A stretch of DNA of 64,000 nucleotides, from assembly GCA_943912265.1 (NCBI GenBank), contig CALTTS010000003.1, forward strand, positions 62,001 to 126,000, in the 5' to 3' direction. Under the pieces are notes generated by a model. That model was not told the origin of the DNA. It saw only the letters and a list, made by a program, of their open reading frames with translations, and made no database searches. Each line of letters opens with the position of its first letter. Within the stretch, counting starts at the first letter, position 1. Of this stretch, positions 33,175-43,776 are shown piece after piece. A program made the translations under genes and the position numbers. The stretch is from an uncultured Xanthomonas sp. (GTDB lineage: Bacteria; Pseudomonadota; Gammaproteobacteria; Xanthomonadales; Xanthomonadaceae).

Positions 33175-34938
33175 GTGACCGCGACCGCCGCCCTGCCCGC
33201 CTCCGACGATTTCCTCGGCCACCCCAAGGGCGTGTACGTCGCCTTCTTCACCGAGATGTGGGAGCGCTTCTCCTTCTACGGCATGAAGGCGCTGCTGCTG
33301 CTCTACCTCACCAAGCACCACCTGTTCGGCGACAAGGCCGGGCTCGACCTGCTCGGCGCCTACGGCGGTCTGGTGTACTGCGTGCCGGTGGTGGGCGGCC
33401 TGCTGGCCGACCGCTGGCTGGGCATGCGCAAGGCGGTGGTGTTCGGCGGCGTGCTGCTGATCCTCGGCCACCTGGGCATGGCGGTGGAGGGCCACGACGC
33501 GGTGCGCGGCGCCGGCGGCGTCATCGTCCGCGACGAGGCCGCGCTGCGCGTCACCTACCTGTCGCTGGCGCTGATCATCGTCGGCGTCGGCTTCCTCAAG
33601 CCCAACATCTCCACCATCGTCGGGCGCCTGTACGCCGAGAACGACCCGCGCCGCGACTCCGGCTTCTCGCTGTTCTACGCCGGCATCAACCTCGGCTCGC
33701 TGTTCGCCTCGCTGGTGTGCGGCTACATCGGCGAGCGCTGGGGCTGGAGGTACGGCTTCGGGCTGGCCGGCATCGGCATGGTGGCCGGGCTGGCGATGTT
33801 CCTGTGGGGGCAGACATACCTGCGCGGCCATGCCGAACCGCCGCGCCCGGCGGCGCTGCGCGAAAAGGTCCTCGGCCTGCCGCGCGAAGCGGCCATCTAT
33901 CTCGCCGCGGTGCTGGGCGTGCTGCCGGTGGCGGCACTGATGGGCGCCGCCGCGACCGGCGCGTTCGCGCTCGGCGGCGAGGTCTCGCTGGCGCTGCTGC
34001 TGATGATCGGCGTGCTGGCCGGAGTGCTGGTCTGGTTCGCGTGGTTCGTCGCCACGCAGTGCTCGCGCGTGCAGCGCCGGCAGATGATCGCGCTGATGGC
34101 GCTGATCTTCATGGCGCTGGTGTTCTTCACCCTCTACGAGCAGACCTACGGCTCCTGGGTCACCTACACCGACCGCCTGCTGACCCGGGACATCGTGCCG
34201 GCGCTGGTGGTCCGCGACGGCTCGCCGTGGCCGTGGTCGACGGTTTCGCTGCTGCTGGCGCCGCTGGCCTTCGTGTTCGCGGCGCGCCGCAGCGACCGCA
34301 CGCCAGGCTCGCGCGCGCCGCAATGGGCCTTCGGCGCGGCCTCGGCCGCGATCCTCGTTCTGCTGCTGCGCGACTGCCTGGTGCTGCCGCAGACCGCCGG
34401 CTCGCTGACCTACCTCGGGGCGCTGTTCCTGGTGCTGCTGGCGCCCGTGTTCGCGGCCTTGTGGAAATGGCTGGACCGGCGCGGGCTGGACCCGTCCAAG
34501 CCGGCCAAGTCCGCGGCCGGGCTGCTGTTCGGCGCCCTGTCCTTCGTGCCGCTGGCCTGGGCCGCGCAACAGTCGGCCGCCAGCGGCGAGGTGATGAGCG
34601 TGTGGTGGCTGGTGCTGGCCTACTTCGTGCTGGAGGTGGGCGAGATGTGCCTGTCGCCGGTCGGCCTGTCCGCGGTCACCCAGCTGTCGGTGCCGCGCGT
34701 GGCCAGCCTGATGATGGGCACGTGGTTCCTGGCCACCGCGTTCTCGGAGACCCTGGCTGCGCTGTTCGGCAAGATCGCCGCCATCGACGTGCCCGACGAC
34801 GGCCGGCTCGACCTGGCCGTCGCCGCGGCCGGCTACGCCCACCTGTTCTGGCTGCTGACCTGGATCGGCCTGGGCTGCGCGGCCGCGGCCTTCATCGCCA
34901 GCCCGCTGCTGCGGCGGATGATGCACGGGGTGAAGTGA
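33175..34938 (+). CDS. POT-family proton-dependent di/tripeptide transporter
   Basis: The 587-residue MFS protein has 12 to 14 helices. Diagnostic motifs are FFTEMWERFSFYGMKALLLLYLT (ExxERFxYY type), GGLLADRWLGMRKAVVFGG, FLKPNISTIVGRLYAENDPRRDSGFSLFYAGINLGSLFA and FFTLYEQTYGSW. It imports small peptides with protons. The GTG start at 33175 gives the family N-terminus, with TATACT about 35 bases upstream. It is divergent from the OPT transporter. Confidence 0.94.
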   Translation: MTATAALPASDDFLGHPKGVYVAFFTEMWERFSFYGMKALLLLYLTKHHLFGDKAGLDLLGAYGGLVYCVPVVGGLLADRWLGMRKAVVFGGVLLILGHLGMAVEGHDAVRGAGGVIVRDEAALRVTYLSLALIIVGVGFLKPNISTIVGRLYAENDPRRDSGFSLFYAGINLGSLFASLVCGYIGERWGWRYGFGLAGIGMVAGLAMFLWGQTYLRGHAEPPRPAALREKVLGLPREAAIYLAAVLGVLPVAALMGAAATGAFALGGEVSLALLLMIGVLAGVLVWFAWFVATQCSRVQRRQMIALMALIFMALVFFTLYEQTYGSWVTYTDRLLTRDIVPALVVRDGSPWPWSTVSLLLAPLAFVFAARRSDRTPGSRAPQWAFGAASAAILVLLLRDCLVLPQTAGSLTYLGALFLVLLAPVFAALWKWLDRRGLDPSKPAKSAAGLLFGALSFVPLAWAAQQSAASGEVMSVWWLVLAYFVLEVGEMCLSPVGLSAVTQLSVPRVASLMMGTWFLATAFSETLAALFGKIAAIDVPDDGRLDLAVAAAGYAHLFWLLTWIGLGCAAAAFIASPLLRRMMHGVK

Positions 34939-34958
34939 GGCCCCGGCGCCGGATACGG

Positions 34959-34984
34959 AAAAGCCCGCCGGATGGCGGGCTTTT
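34959..34984 (+). terminator. Terminator of the POT transporter gene
   Basis: The 11-base stem AAAAGCCCGCC/GGCGGGCTTTT with loop GGAT lies 20 bases after the stop codon and gives a T4 tract on either strand, so it may also serve ssb. Confidence 0.8.
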
Positions 34985-34991
34985 CGCAACT

Positions 34992-35021
34992 CCGACGGAC
35001 GATCTGGCCCGACGGACGATC
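34992..35021. repeat. Short direct repeat beyond ssb
   Basis: CCGACGGACGATC occurs at 34992-35004 and 35009-35021 (period 17 bases) in the gap between the POT terminator and the ssb stop codon. No role is apparent. Confidence 0.5.
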
Positions 35022-35028
35022 CGGGCGC

Positions 35029-35523
35029 TCAGAACGGGATGTCGTCGTCCACGAAATCGTCGGCCGCGGGCGGCGGCGGGGCCGAGGCGGCCGGCTGGCG
35101 GCGCGGGGCGTAGTCCTGGCGCTGCGGGGCCTGCTGGCGCGGGGCGCGCTCGCCGCCCATGCCGCCACCGCCCGCGCCTCCTTCGCCGCGGCCGCCGAGC
35201 ATCTGCATCTCGTTGGCGATGATGTCGGTGGTGTAGCGCTCGATGCCGTTCTTGTCGGTGTACTTGTCGGTGCGCAGCGAGCCTTCGACGTACACCTGCG
35301 AGCCCTTGCGCAGGTACTCGCCGGCGATTTCGGCCAGCTTGCCGAAGAACTTCACCCGGTGCCACTCGGTGCGGTCCTGCATCTGGCCGGTCTGCTTGTC
35401 CTTCCACGACTCGGACGTGGCCACGCTGATCGTGGTGACGGCCGCGCCGCTCTGGGTGTACTTGACGTCGGGGTCGTTGCCGAGGTTGCCGACCAGGATC
35501 ACTTTGTTGATGCCGCGTGCCAT
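35029..35523 (-). CDS. ssb: Single-stranded DNA-binding protein
   Basis: The 164-residue protein has an OB fold (residues 1-110; RGINKVILVGNLGNDPDVKYT, TEWHRVKFFGKLAEIAGEYLRKGSQVYVEGSLRT), a Gly/Gln/Pro-rich disordered linker, and the acidic tip DDFVDDDIPF that recruits replication and repair proteins. It is essential in DNA replication and repair. It is divergent from ispB. Confidence 0.97.
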   Translation of the reverse strand: MARGINKVILVGNLGNDPDVKYTQSGAAVTTISVATSESWKDKQTGQMQDRTEWHRVKFFGKLAEIAGEYLRKGSQVYVEGSLRTDKYTDKNGIERYTTDIIANEMQMLGGRGEGGAGGGGMGGERAPRQQAPQRQDYAPRRQPAASAPPPPAADDFVDDDIPF

Positions 35524-35678
35524 GGGTTCTTCCGTTCCGGTTATGCCCGCCGGGTGCGGACATGGGCAGTGCAGTATACCCGGGCGCCGGGAACCGTCAG
35601 GCCAAGCCGCAAGCCGGCGTCGGACGGCCCCGCGGCGGGCACCGGATATAATCGGCCATCACATCGACGCAGCCGAGC

Positions 35679-36677
35679 ATGACCACGTCCACCGCCGTCC
35701 GCCCCGTACCGGGCCTGTCCGCCATCCAGACCCTCGCCGCACCGGACATGGCCGCCGTCGATGCCCTGATCCGCCATCGCCTGGCCTCGGACGTGGTGCT
35801 GATCAACCAGATCGCCGACCACATCATCTCCGCTGGCGGCAAACGCCTGCGGCCGATGCTGACCGTGCTGGCCGGCCGGGCCTGCGGCGCCGGCGGGCCG
35901 GTCCACCACCAGTTGGCGGCGATCGTCGAGTTCATCCACACCTCCACGCTGATCCACGACGACGTTGTGGACGAATCCGACCTGCGCCGCGGCCGCAGCA
36001 CCGCCAACGCGCTGTGGGGCAACGCCGCCAGCGTGCTGGTCGGGGACTTCCTGTATTCGCGCAGCTTCCAGCTGATGGTCGAGCTGGACAGCATGGCGGT
36101 GATGCGCATCCTCGCCGACACCACCAACCGCATCGCCGAGGGCGAAGTGCTGCAGTTGCTGCACGTGCGCAACCCGGACACCGACGAAGCCGCCTACCTG
36201 CGCGTGATCGAGCGCAAGACCGCCGTGCTGTTCGCCGCCGCCACGCGCCTGGGCGCGCTGCTGGCCGGCAGCGACGCGGCCACGGCGCAGGCCCTGCACG
36301 ACTACGGCCTGAACCTGGGCTACGCCTTCCAGATCGCCGACGACGTGCTCGACTACACCGCCGATGCCGCCGAGCTGGGCAAGAACCTCGGCGACGATCT
36401 GGCCGAAGGCAAGGCCACGCTGCCGCTGATCCACGCCATCGCCCATTCCGCGCCCGAGGTCGGCGAACGGCTGAAAACCGTGATCGTCGAAGCCGACACC
36501 ACGGCCATGCCCGAGGTGCTGGCCGCCATCCGCGCCACCGGCGGGCTGGACTACAGCCACGCGCGCGCGGTGGAATTCGCCGACAAGGCGGTGGCCGCGC
36601 TCGCCGGCCTGCCCGGGGGCGAATACCTCGATGCCCTGCGCGGCCTCGCCCGCTACGCGGTGGAACGCAGCCACTGA
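35679..36677 (+). CDS. ispB: Octaprenyl diphosphate synthase
   Basis: The 332-residue trans-prenyltransferase builds the side chain of ubiquinone. The two aspartate-rich motifs are DDVVDESDLRRG and DDVLDYTAD, with GGKRLRPML near the N-terminus and KNLGDDLAEGKATLPLI. Chain length (likely C40) is inferred from the family in relatives, not from the sequence. A TATAAT box lies 26 bases upstream but without a good -35. Confidence 0.93.
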   Translation: MTTSTAVRPVPGLSAIQTLAAPDMAAVDALIRHRLASDVVLINQIADHIISAGGKRLRPMLTVLAGRACGAGGPVHHQLAAIVEFIHTSTLIHDDVVDESDLRRGRSTANALWGNAASVLVGDFLYSRSFQLMVELDSMAVMRILADTTNRIAEGEVLQLLHVRNPDTDEAAYLRVIERKTAVLFAAATRLGALLAGSDAATAQALHDYGLNLGYAFQIADDVLDYTADAAELGKNLGDDLAEGKATLPLIHAIAHSAPEVGERLKTVIVEADTTAMPEVLAAIRATGGLDYSHARAVEFADKAVAALAGLPGGEYLDALRGLARYAVERSH

Positions 36678-36681
36678 CGCC

Positions 36682-36933
36682 ATGACGGGCGCACCCGACG
36701 GTTTCTCTCCCGCCGAACGCGCCCGCCTGCTCGGCTTGAAAGGCGTGGGGCCGACGGTCGTCGCCCGTCTCGAACAACTGGGTTATCGCACGCTGGCGCA
36801 ACTGGCCGAAGCGGATGCGGACGACATCGTCCGCCGCATCGCGGCCCACGTCGGCAGCACCTGCTGGCGCAACAGCCCGCAGGCCCGCTCAGCCATCGAA
36901 ACCGTGCTGGCCATCGCCCGCCGCGGTGGCTGA
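36682..36933 (+). CDS. Helix-hairpin-helix small protein
   Basis: The 83-residue protein has one helix-hairpin-helix DNA-binding element (LLGLKGVGPTVVARLEQLGYRTLAQLAEA) followed by two helices. It is similar in outline to the small 'pathogenicity locus' (Cdd1-like) proteins, whose role is unclear. It lies four bases after ispB on the same strand and is probably co-transcribed. A link with DNA or RNA is inferred from the fold only. Confidence 0.7.
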   Translation: MTGAPDGFSPAERARLLGLKGVGPTVVARLEQLGYRTLAQLAEADADDIVRRIAAHVGSTCWRNSPQARSAIETVLAIARRGG

Positions 36934-36944
36934 CACCGCAAGGC

Positions 36945-37745
36945 CTAGTTCGCCGCGAACCGCTCGGCAAAGAAGTCGTGCAGCATCCGGTAGGCCCGCG
37001 TGGCCGCGCGCGCATCGTATTGGCAGCCCGGCCCGCTGTTTGCATCCGGCTCGGCGAAGCAATGCACTGCGCCGCTGAAGCTGACGAACTGCCAGTCCGC
37101 ACCCGCCGCGTCCATCTCCTTCCAGAAGCCTTCGATTTCGGCCGTGGACACGTAGCGGTCGGCACCGCCGTTGAGTATCAGCAACGGCGTCTTCACCGCG
37201 CCGGGCGCGGCCGGCTCCGGGGTGGCGAGGTTGCCGTGCAGGGTGACGATGCCGGCCAGCCGCGCGCCGCCGCGGGCCAGTTCCAGCACCGTGGTGCCGC
37301 CGAAGCAGTAGCCGACCGCGCCGATCTTCGCCGCATCCAGCGGCGCGCTGCCGGCCTGCGCCTTCAGCACGTCCACCGCCTTGGCGATGCGCTCCCGCAG
37401 CGTGGCCGGGTCGGCCTTCAGCGCGCCGGCCACCTTGCCGGCGTCGGCGTCGCTGGCCGGACGTACGCCGCTGCCGTAGACGTCGGCCACCAGCACCACG
37501 TAATCCTTGCCGGCCAGCGCCTTGCCCTTGTCCACGGCCGAGGCGTTGACGCCCTTCCAGTTGGGCACCATCACCAGCCCCGGGCGCTGGCCGCCGGCGT
37601 CGTCGTAGACCAGCACGCCGCTGAAACGCTGGCTGCCGATCGTCCAGTCCACCGGCGTCTGGCGCATCGCCGCGAAGGCCGGCAGCGTCGCCAGCATCAG
37701 CAATGCCGCCAAGCCGCAGCGCACCGCATTTCGTTGTCCACGCAT
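36945..37745 (-). CDS. Secreted dienelactone hydrolase-family protein
   Basis: The 266-residue precursor has a signal peptide ending near AFA-AMRQ. The alpha/beta-hydrolase has a cysteine nucleophile in GAVGYCFGGTTVLELA, the acid in LILNGGADRYVS and the histidine in SGAVHCFAEP, as in dienelactone hydrolase. The periplasmic location is unusual for the classic aromatic-degradation enzyme, and the substrate is unknown. The ATG at 37745 gives a clean signal sequence. Confidence 0.88.
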   Translation of the reverse strand: MRGQRNAVRCGLAALLMLATLPAFAAMRQTPVDWTIGSQRFSGVLVYDDAGGQRPGLVMVPNWKGVNASAVDKGKALAGKDYVVLVADVYGSGVRPASDADAGKVAGALKADPATLRERIAKAVDVLKAQAGSAPLDAAKIGAVGYCFGGTTVLELARGGARLAGIVTLHGNLATPEPAAPGAVKTPLLILNGGADRYVSTAEIEGFWKEMDAAGADWQFVSFSGAVHCFAEPDANSGPGCQYDARAATRAYRMLHDFFAERFAAN

Positions 37746-37792
37746 GTGCCGTCTCCGTCCGCGAAAGGTGGACGGAGTGTAGCCGCAGGCGC

Positions 37793-39182
37793 TCAGGCCA
37801 CGCCCATGCCGGCGATGGCGGTGATCGCATCGGGATCGAAGCCGGCCAGTTCGGCGAAATGGCGGCCGCGCGCCACGTAGTCGCGGTACGGGCCGAAGCT
37901 CGGCGCGCCGGGCGAGAGCAGCACCACGCCGCCCTCCACACCGAGCAGGGCGCGGGCGCGGGCGACCGCGTCGGCCAGGTCGACGGCCGCTTCCAGCCGG
38001 AAGCGCCCTTCCCGCGCCAGCGGCGCCAGCAGGTCGTGGATGCGCGGGCCGTTGGCGCCCATCGTGACGATGCCCAGCGGCGCGTCGCCGTGGACCATGT
38101 GCCCGGCGAAGTCGTGCCAGTCCAGGCCGCGGTCGTGGCCGCCGGCCAGCAGCACGACGCGGCGGTCGCGGTACCAGTCCAGCGCGGCCAGGCTGGCGTG
38201 CGGGGTGGTGCTGATCGAATCGTTGACGTACAGCACGCCGTCGCGCTCGCCCAGCGCCTGCAGGCGGTTGGGCAGCGGCCGGAAGCTGCGCGCGGCGGCG
38301 GCCAGGGGCACCGCGTCCAGGCCCAGCGCCTCGATCGCGGTCAGCACCGCGCACAGGTTGCTGCGGTTCTGGTGGCCCGGCACCGGCAGCGCGCGCGTGT
38401 CGAGCACGCAGGCATCGCCGCGGTACAGGTCCTCGCCGCGCAGGTGCCAGCCGGCGTCGGTGTTGAACCAGTGGATGCGGCTGCCGGGCAGGTGGAGCGC
38501 GGCCAGATGCGGGTCGGCGGCGTTGAGCACCGCATGCACGGGCCGCGCCCGGGTCACCAGCGACAGCTTGTCGGCGATGTAGCGTTCCTCGCTGCCGTGC
38601 CAGTCCAGGTGTTCGGGATACAGGTTCAGCACCACCGCCACCTCCGGCCGGGCGCCGGAGGGCGCCACGTCCGGGGTCTGGTAGCTGGACAGCTCCAGCG
38701 CCCAGTACTCCGGTGCCGGATGCGGGTCGAGCACCTCCAGCAGCGGCAGGCCGATGTTGCCGGCCAGCGCGGTGCGATGCCCGGCCGCGCGCAGCAGGTG
38801 CGCCAGCATCGCGGTGGTGGTGCTCTTGCCCTTGGTACCGGTGACGCAGGCACAATGCGCCACGATGCCGTCGGTACCGGCATGCTCGCCGAACCACAGC
38901 GAGGTGCCGCCGATCAGCGTGGCGCCGTGCGCGGCGGCGTAGGCCGCATCCGGCTTGTACGGGCTGATGCCGGGCGACTTGACCACGATCTCGAACGCGG
39001 CCAGCGCCGGGCCGTCCGCATCGGTGCGCACCTCGAGCGCGGCATCGCCCAGCGCGCGCGCCTCCCCGGCCTCGTGCGCGTTGCAGAACAGGGTCAGCGG
39101 CAGCGCCGGCAGGCGCGCGCGGATCGCATGCCAGGCGGCGTGGCCTTCGCGGCCCCAGCCCCACAGCGCGACGCGGCGGCCC

Positions 39183-39202
<20 letters not shown>
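37793..39202 (-). CDS. murD2: UDP-N-acetylmuramoyl-L-alanine--L-glutamate ligase (MurD2)
   Basis: The 469-residue Mur ligase adds L-Glu (not D-Glu) to UDP-MurNAc-L-Ala; MurL then epimerises the product. This route was described in Xanthomonas. Visible features are the N-terminal LEGRRVALWGWGREGHAAWHAI, the ATP loop VTGTKGKSTTTAMLAHLL, the middle domain ELSSYQTPDVAP and NLYPEHLDWHGSEERYIADKLSL, and the C-terminal NDSISTTPHASLAAL and GGHDRGLDW. The GTG start at 39202 lies 20 bases inside the end of murL. Assignment rests on family pattern and on the murL neighbour. Confidence 0.9.
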
Positions 39203-40531
<1,329 letters not shown>

Positions 40532-40535
<4 letters not shown>

Positions 40536-41047
40536 CGGGTATCCCCTTCCGCGAAGCATGGCCGCCGGCGCAGGTAATGCCGGCAGATCAGGTATTGGAG
40601 CAGCGAAGCCGGCGCGATGCCGTACAGCGCCATCGTCCCCCACAACACGGCCGCCGCCAGCGGCAGCCAGGCCAGGTCGTCCGCGAAGGAGAACGGGCGC
40701 GCGCCCAGCAGGTGCTCCGCGCCGGTCACGCAGACGCCCCACAGCAGCAGCAGCGGCGCCAGCAGCAGCACGGCCAGCGCGACGACGCGCGCCGCCAGCC
40801 GGCCGGCGCTGCGCGCCGGTGCCGCGGCCCGCGAACACCGGCGCATCGCCAGCATCGGCGCCAGCACCACGGGAGGCGACCAGCGCAGCAGCAGGCCGGC
40901 CTGCGCGGCGTCGCCGGCCGCCCGCACGGCGAGCATGCCCAGCCCGAGCAGCGCCGCGGCGGCCAGGCCCGACTGCAGCACGGCCGCGCCACGCGGCGCC
41001 GGCCATGCGCCGGCACGGGGCCCGGCCACGGGCATGCCGTCAGGCAT
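40532..41047 (-). CDS. Small integral membrane protein between lysAC and murL
   Basis: This 171-residue protein has about four membrane helices (AAVLQSGLAAAALLGLGMLAV, SPPVVLAPMLAM, AARVVALAVLLLAPLLLLWGV and LAWLPLAAAVLWGTMALYGI) and a basic C-terminus. I do not recognise a family. Its ATG overlaps the lysAC stop and its stop overlaps the murL start (ATGA), so it is locked into the wall-precursor operon. A role in the membrane stage of wall synthesis is an inference from place only. Confidence 0.6.
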
Positions 41048-43643
41048 CGAGCACGTCCTGCGGCGGCAGCGGCCGCTGGTTGTAGGTGCTGGCCATCGCG
41101 TAGCCGTAGGCGCCGGCATCGGCGATCAGCATCACGTCGTCCGGCGCCACCGACGCCGGCAGGCGCACGCGGTGGCCGAACACGTCGGAGGATTCGCAGA
41201 TCGGCCCGACCACGTCGAACGCGCCGTCGCAGGGCTGGTCCAGCCGGCTCAGGTCGTGGATGTCGTGCCAGGCATCGTACAGCGCCTGCCGGATCAGCGT
41301 GTTCATGCCGGCATCCAGGCCGACCCGGACCACGCCGTCCTTCTCCACCACCTGGGTGGCCCGCGCCAGCAGCGCGCCGGCCTCGGCGACGAGGAAGCGG
41401 CCCGGCTCGATCACCAGCTCGAAGGCCGGGTGCATGGCCTTCATCTCGGCCAGCCCGGCGGCCCAGCCGTCCAGGTCGAACGGCTCGTCGTCCACGCCGT
41501 ACGGGATCGGCAGGCCGCCGCCGATGTCCAGGGTGCGCACGCTGCCGATGCGGCGGGCGAAGCCGGCCAGCTCGTCGTACATGCGCCGCCAGTGCTCGCG
41601 CGTTTCCACGCCCGAACCCAGGTGCGCGTGCAGGCCGGTGATGCGCAGGTCGAGCGCGCGCGCGGCCTGGACGAACTCGTCGATGCGGGTGGCGGCCAGC
41701 CCGAACTTGGACTGCTTGCCGCCGGTGTTGACCTTGGCGTGGTGGCCGTCGCCGTGGCCCAGGTCCACGCGCAGCGTGGCCTCGCGGCCGCGGAAGACCG
41801 CCGGCCAGCGCTCCAGCGCCTCGACGTTGTCGACGGTGACGTGCACGCCCAGCGCATAGGCCTCGGCGTACTCCCCGTGCGGGCAGAAGCTCGGGGTGAA
41901 CAGCACCCGCGCCGGGTCGAAGCCGGGCAAGGTGGCGAACACGTGGCGGATCTCCGCCAGCGACACGCACTCCAGCCCGAAGCCCTCGTCCGCCAGCGTG
42001 CGCAGCACGTCCGGGTGGCTGTTGGCCTTGATCGCGAAATAGCGCCGGTCCACCGCCGCCACCGCCTTGAGCTGGCGCGCGCGTTCGCGGATGGTCGGCA
42101 GGTGGTAGACGTAGCGCGGGGTTTCGCCCTGCGCCAGTTCCAGCAGGCGCGCGCGTTCGCGCCCGGCCGTCCACCACGGCACCGGCCGCGGCCGCACCTG
42201 GCCGAGGATGTCGCGCCAGCGCGGGCCGAACACCTCCGGCTCGTGCACCGGCATCGCGCCCGAATCGATCATCGCCGCGTGCAGCACCGGGATCAGCCCC
42301 TCGGCGGCGGCCTCGTCGAGCACGAAGGTCAGGTTCAGGTCGTTGGACGACTGCGAGATCATGTGCACGCGCTCGCGGCCGAAGGTGTCCCACACGCCGG
42401 ACAGCTTGTGCAGCAGCGAGCGCATGCCGCGCCCGACCAGGGTGATGGCCGCGCACGGCGCGATCACCTTGACCCGGCCCACTTTCTCCAGGTCCGCCGC
42501 CAGCGCCGCCAGCACGTCGTCGCTGAGCAGGTTCTCGCTCGGGTCCAGCGACACGGTGACGTTGGTCTGCGAGGTGCCGATCAGGTCCACCGACAGGCCA
42601 TGCTGCCGGAACAGGCCGAACACGTCGGCCAGATAGCCGACCTGCTGCCACATGCCGATGTCCTCCACCGACACCAGCACCACGCCGTTGCGCCGGCTGA
42701 TGGCCTTGACCCCGGCCACGGTGGAGGCGCTGCGGTCGATCAGCGTGCCCGGCAGCTGCGGCCGCTCGGTGTCCAGGATCGCCATCGGCACGCCGGCGTC
42801 GCGGCAGGGCTTGATCGAGCGCGGGTGCAGCACCTTGGCGCCGGTGGTGGCGATTTCCTGCGCCTCGGCGTAACCGAGCCGGGTGAGCAGGCGCGCGTCC
42901 GGCACCTCGCGCGGGTTGGCGCTGAACATGCCCGGCACGTCGGTCCAGATTTCCACCTTCGACGCGCCCAGCAGCGCGCCGAAATACGCCGCCGAGGTGT
43001 CCGAGCCGCCGCGACCGAGGATGGCGGTGCCGCCGTCGGCATGGCGGGCGATGAAACCCTGGCTGATCAGCATGCGCGTGGGCCGGGCAGCAAAACGCGC
43101 CTTCCACGCCGCATCCGATTCGATGGCGCAATTGACCGACAGCCGCAGTGCCCAGTCGGTCTGGCCCTTCGGCTGCAGGGCCGTCAGCCAGTCGCGCGCG
43201 TCGGTCCAGCCGACGTCCAGCCCCTGCGCGTGCAGGTAGGCCGCGCCGAGCGTGGACGAGAGCAGTTCGCCCTGCGCCAGCACCTCGGCCTGCCAGTCGT
43301 AGGGGCGCGTGGCGGCGCGCGCGTCGGCCAGCAGGCCGCGCAGCACGGCGAAGCGCTCGCCGAGCACGGCCTGCGGGTCCAGTTCCAGCTCGGCGACGAA
43401 TTCGACATGCCGCCGCACCAGCGCTTCCACGCGCTGCGCGCTGTCGGCCGCACCGTCGGCAATGGCGGTCAATTCGTTGGTGACGCCGGACAGCGCCGAC
43501 ACCACCACCAGCACGCGCCCGCCGGTTTCGTCCGCGCGTTTTTTCGCCAGCCGGCCAATCGTGTCCCAGCGATGACGACGCGACACCGAGGTGCCGCCGA
43601 ACTTGAGGACGATCCAGCGATCGACGTACGGGGAAGAGGACAT
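41040..43643 (-). CDS. lysAC: Bifunctional aspartate kinase/diaminopimelate decarboxylase
   Basis: The 867-residue fusion carries the first and last enzymes of lysine synthesis. Residues 1 to about 460 are aspartate kinase: WIVLKFGGTSVS, ILGRGGSDTSAAYFGALLGASKVEIWTDVPGMFSANPREV, and ACT-type regulatory segments VEDIGMWQQVGYLADVF and VGRGMRSLLHKLSG. Residues about 470-867 are the PLP-dependent decarboxylase: YFAIKANSHPDVLRTL with the PLP lysine, GLHAHLGSGVE, DIGGGLPIPY, EPGRFLVAEAGALLA and GPICESSDVFG. Xanthomonas and Xylella have the same fusion. The decarboxylase consumes meso-DAP, a wall precursor, so grouping with murL and murD2 is meaningful. Confidence 0.95.
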   Translation of the reverse strand: MSSSPYVDRWIVLKFGGTSVSRRHRWDTIGRLAKKRADETGGRVLVVVSALSGVTNELTAIADGAADSAQRVEALVRRHVEFVAELELDPQAVLGERFAVLRGLLADARAATRPYDWQAEVLAQGELLSSTLGAAYLHAQGLDVGWTDARDWLTALQPKGQTDWALRLSVNCAIESDAAWKARFAARPTRMLISQGFIARHADGGTAILGRGGSDTSAAYFGALLGASKVEIWTDVPGMFSANPREVPDARLLTRLGYAEAQEIATTGAKVLHPRSIKPCRDAGVPMAILDTERPQLPGTLIDRSASTVAGVKAISRRNGVVLVSVEDIGMWQQVGYLADVFGLFRQHGLSVDLIGTSQTNVTVSLDPSENLLSDDVLAALAADLEKVGRVKVIAPCAAITLVGRGMRSLLHKLSGVWDTFGRERVHMISQSSNDLNLTFVLDEAAAEGLIPVLHAAMIDSGAMPVHEPEVFGPRWRDILGQVRPRPVPWWTAGRERARLLELAQGETPRYVYHLPTIRERARQLKAVAAVDRRYFAIKANSHPDVLRTLADEGFGLECVSLAEIRHVFATLPGFDPARVLFTPSFCPHGEYAEAYALGVHVTVDNVEALERWPAVFRGREATLRVDLGHGDGHHAKVNTGGKQSKFGLAATRIDEFVQAARALDLRITGLHAHLGSGVETREHWRRMYDELAGFARRIGSVRTLDIGGGLPIPYGVDDEPFDLDGWAAGLAEMKAMHPAFELVIEPGRFLVAEAGALLARATQVVEKDGVVRVGLDAGMNTLIRQALYDAWHDIHDLSRLDQPCDGAFDVVGPICESSDVFGHRVRLPASVAPDDVMLIADAGAYGYAMASTYNQRPLPPQDVLDA

Positions 43644-43697
43644 GGGGTGCGTTCTGTTTCGTGGCGTCTTGGGAGGGGCGGATTGCGGCGCAAAAAA

Positions 43698-43711
43698 CCC
43701 GGCAGGCCGGG
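43698..43711 (-). terminator. Terminator-like hairpin in the leader of lysAC
   Basis: On the minus strand CCCGG-CCTG-CCGGG is followed directly by six T, 55 bases before the lysAC start codon. A TAGAAT box (43728-43723) lies just upstream. If that box is the -10 element, the hairpin would form at the very start of the mRNA and could act as an attenuator; otherwise it would stop antisense transcripts from the divergent phzF side. Confidence 0.45.
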
Positions 43712-43776
43712 CGGAACCTGCGATTCTATGCCAACCTCGCCCGCCCTTTCCCGATCGTTGCCCGCGCAACCTGCCC

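Noticed and set aside
34992..35021. Direct repeat as a possible attachment site or IS target duplication
   Set aside because: The copies are only 17 bases apart with nothing between them; simple tandem duplication is enough.
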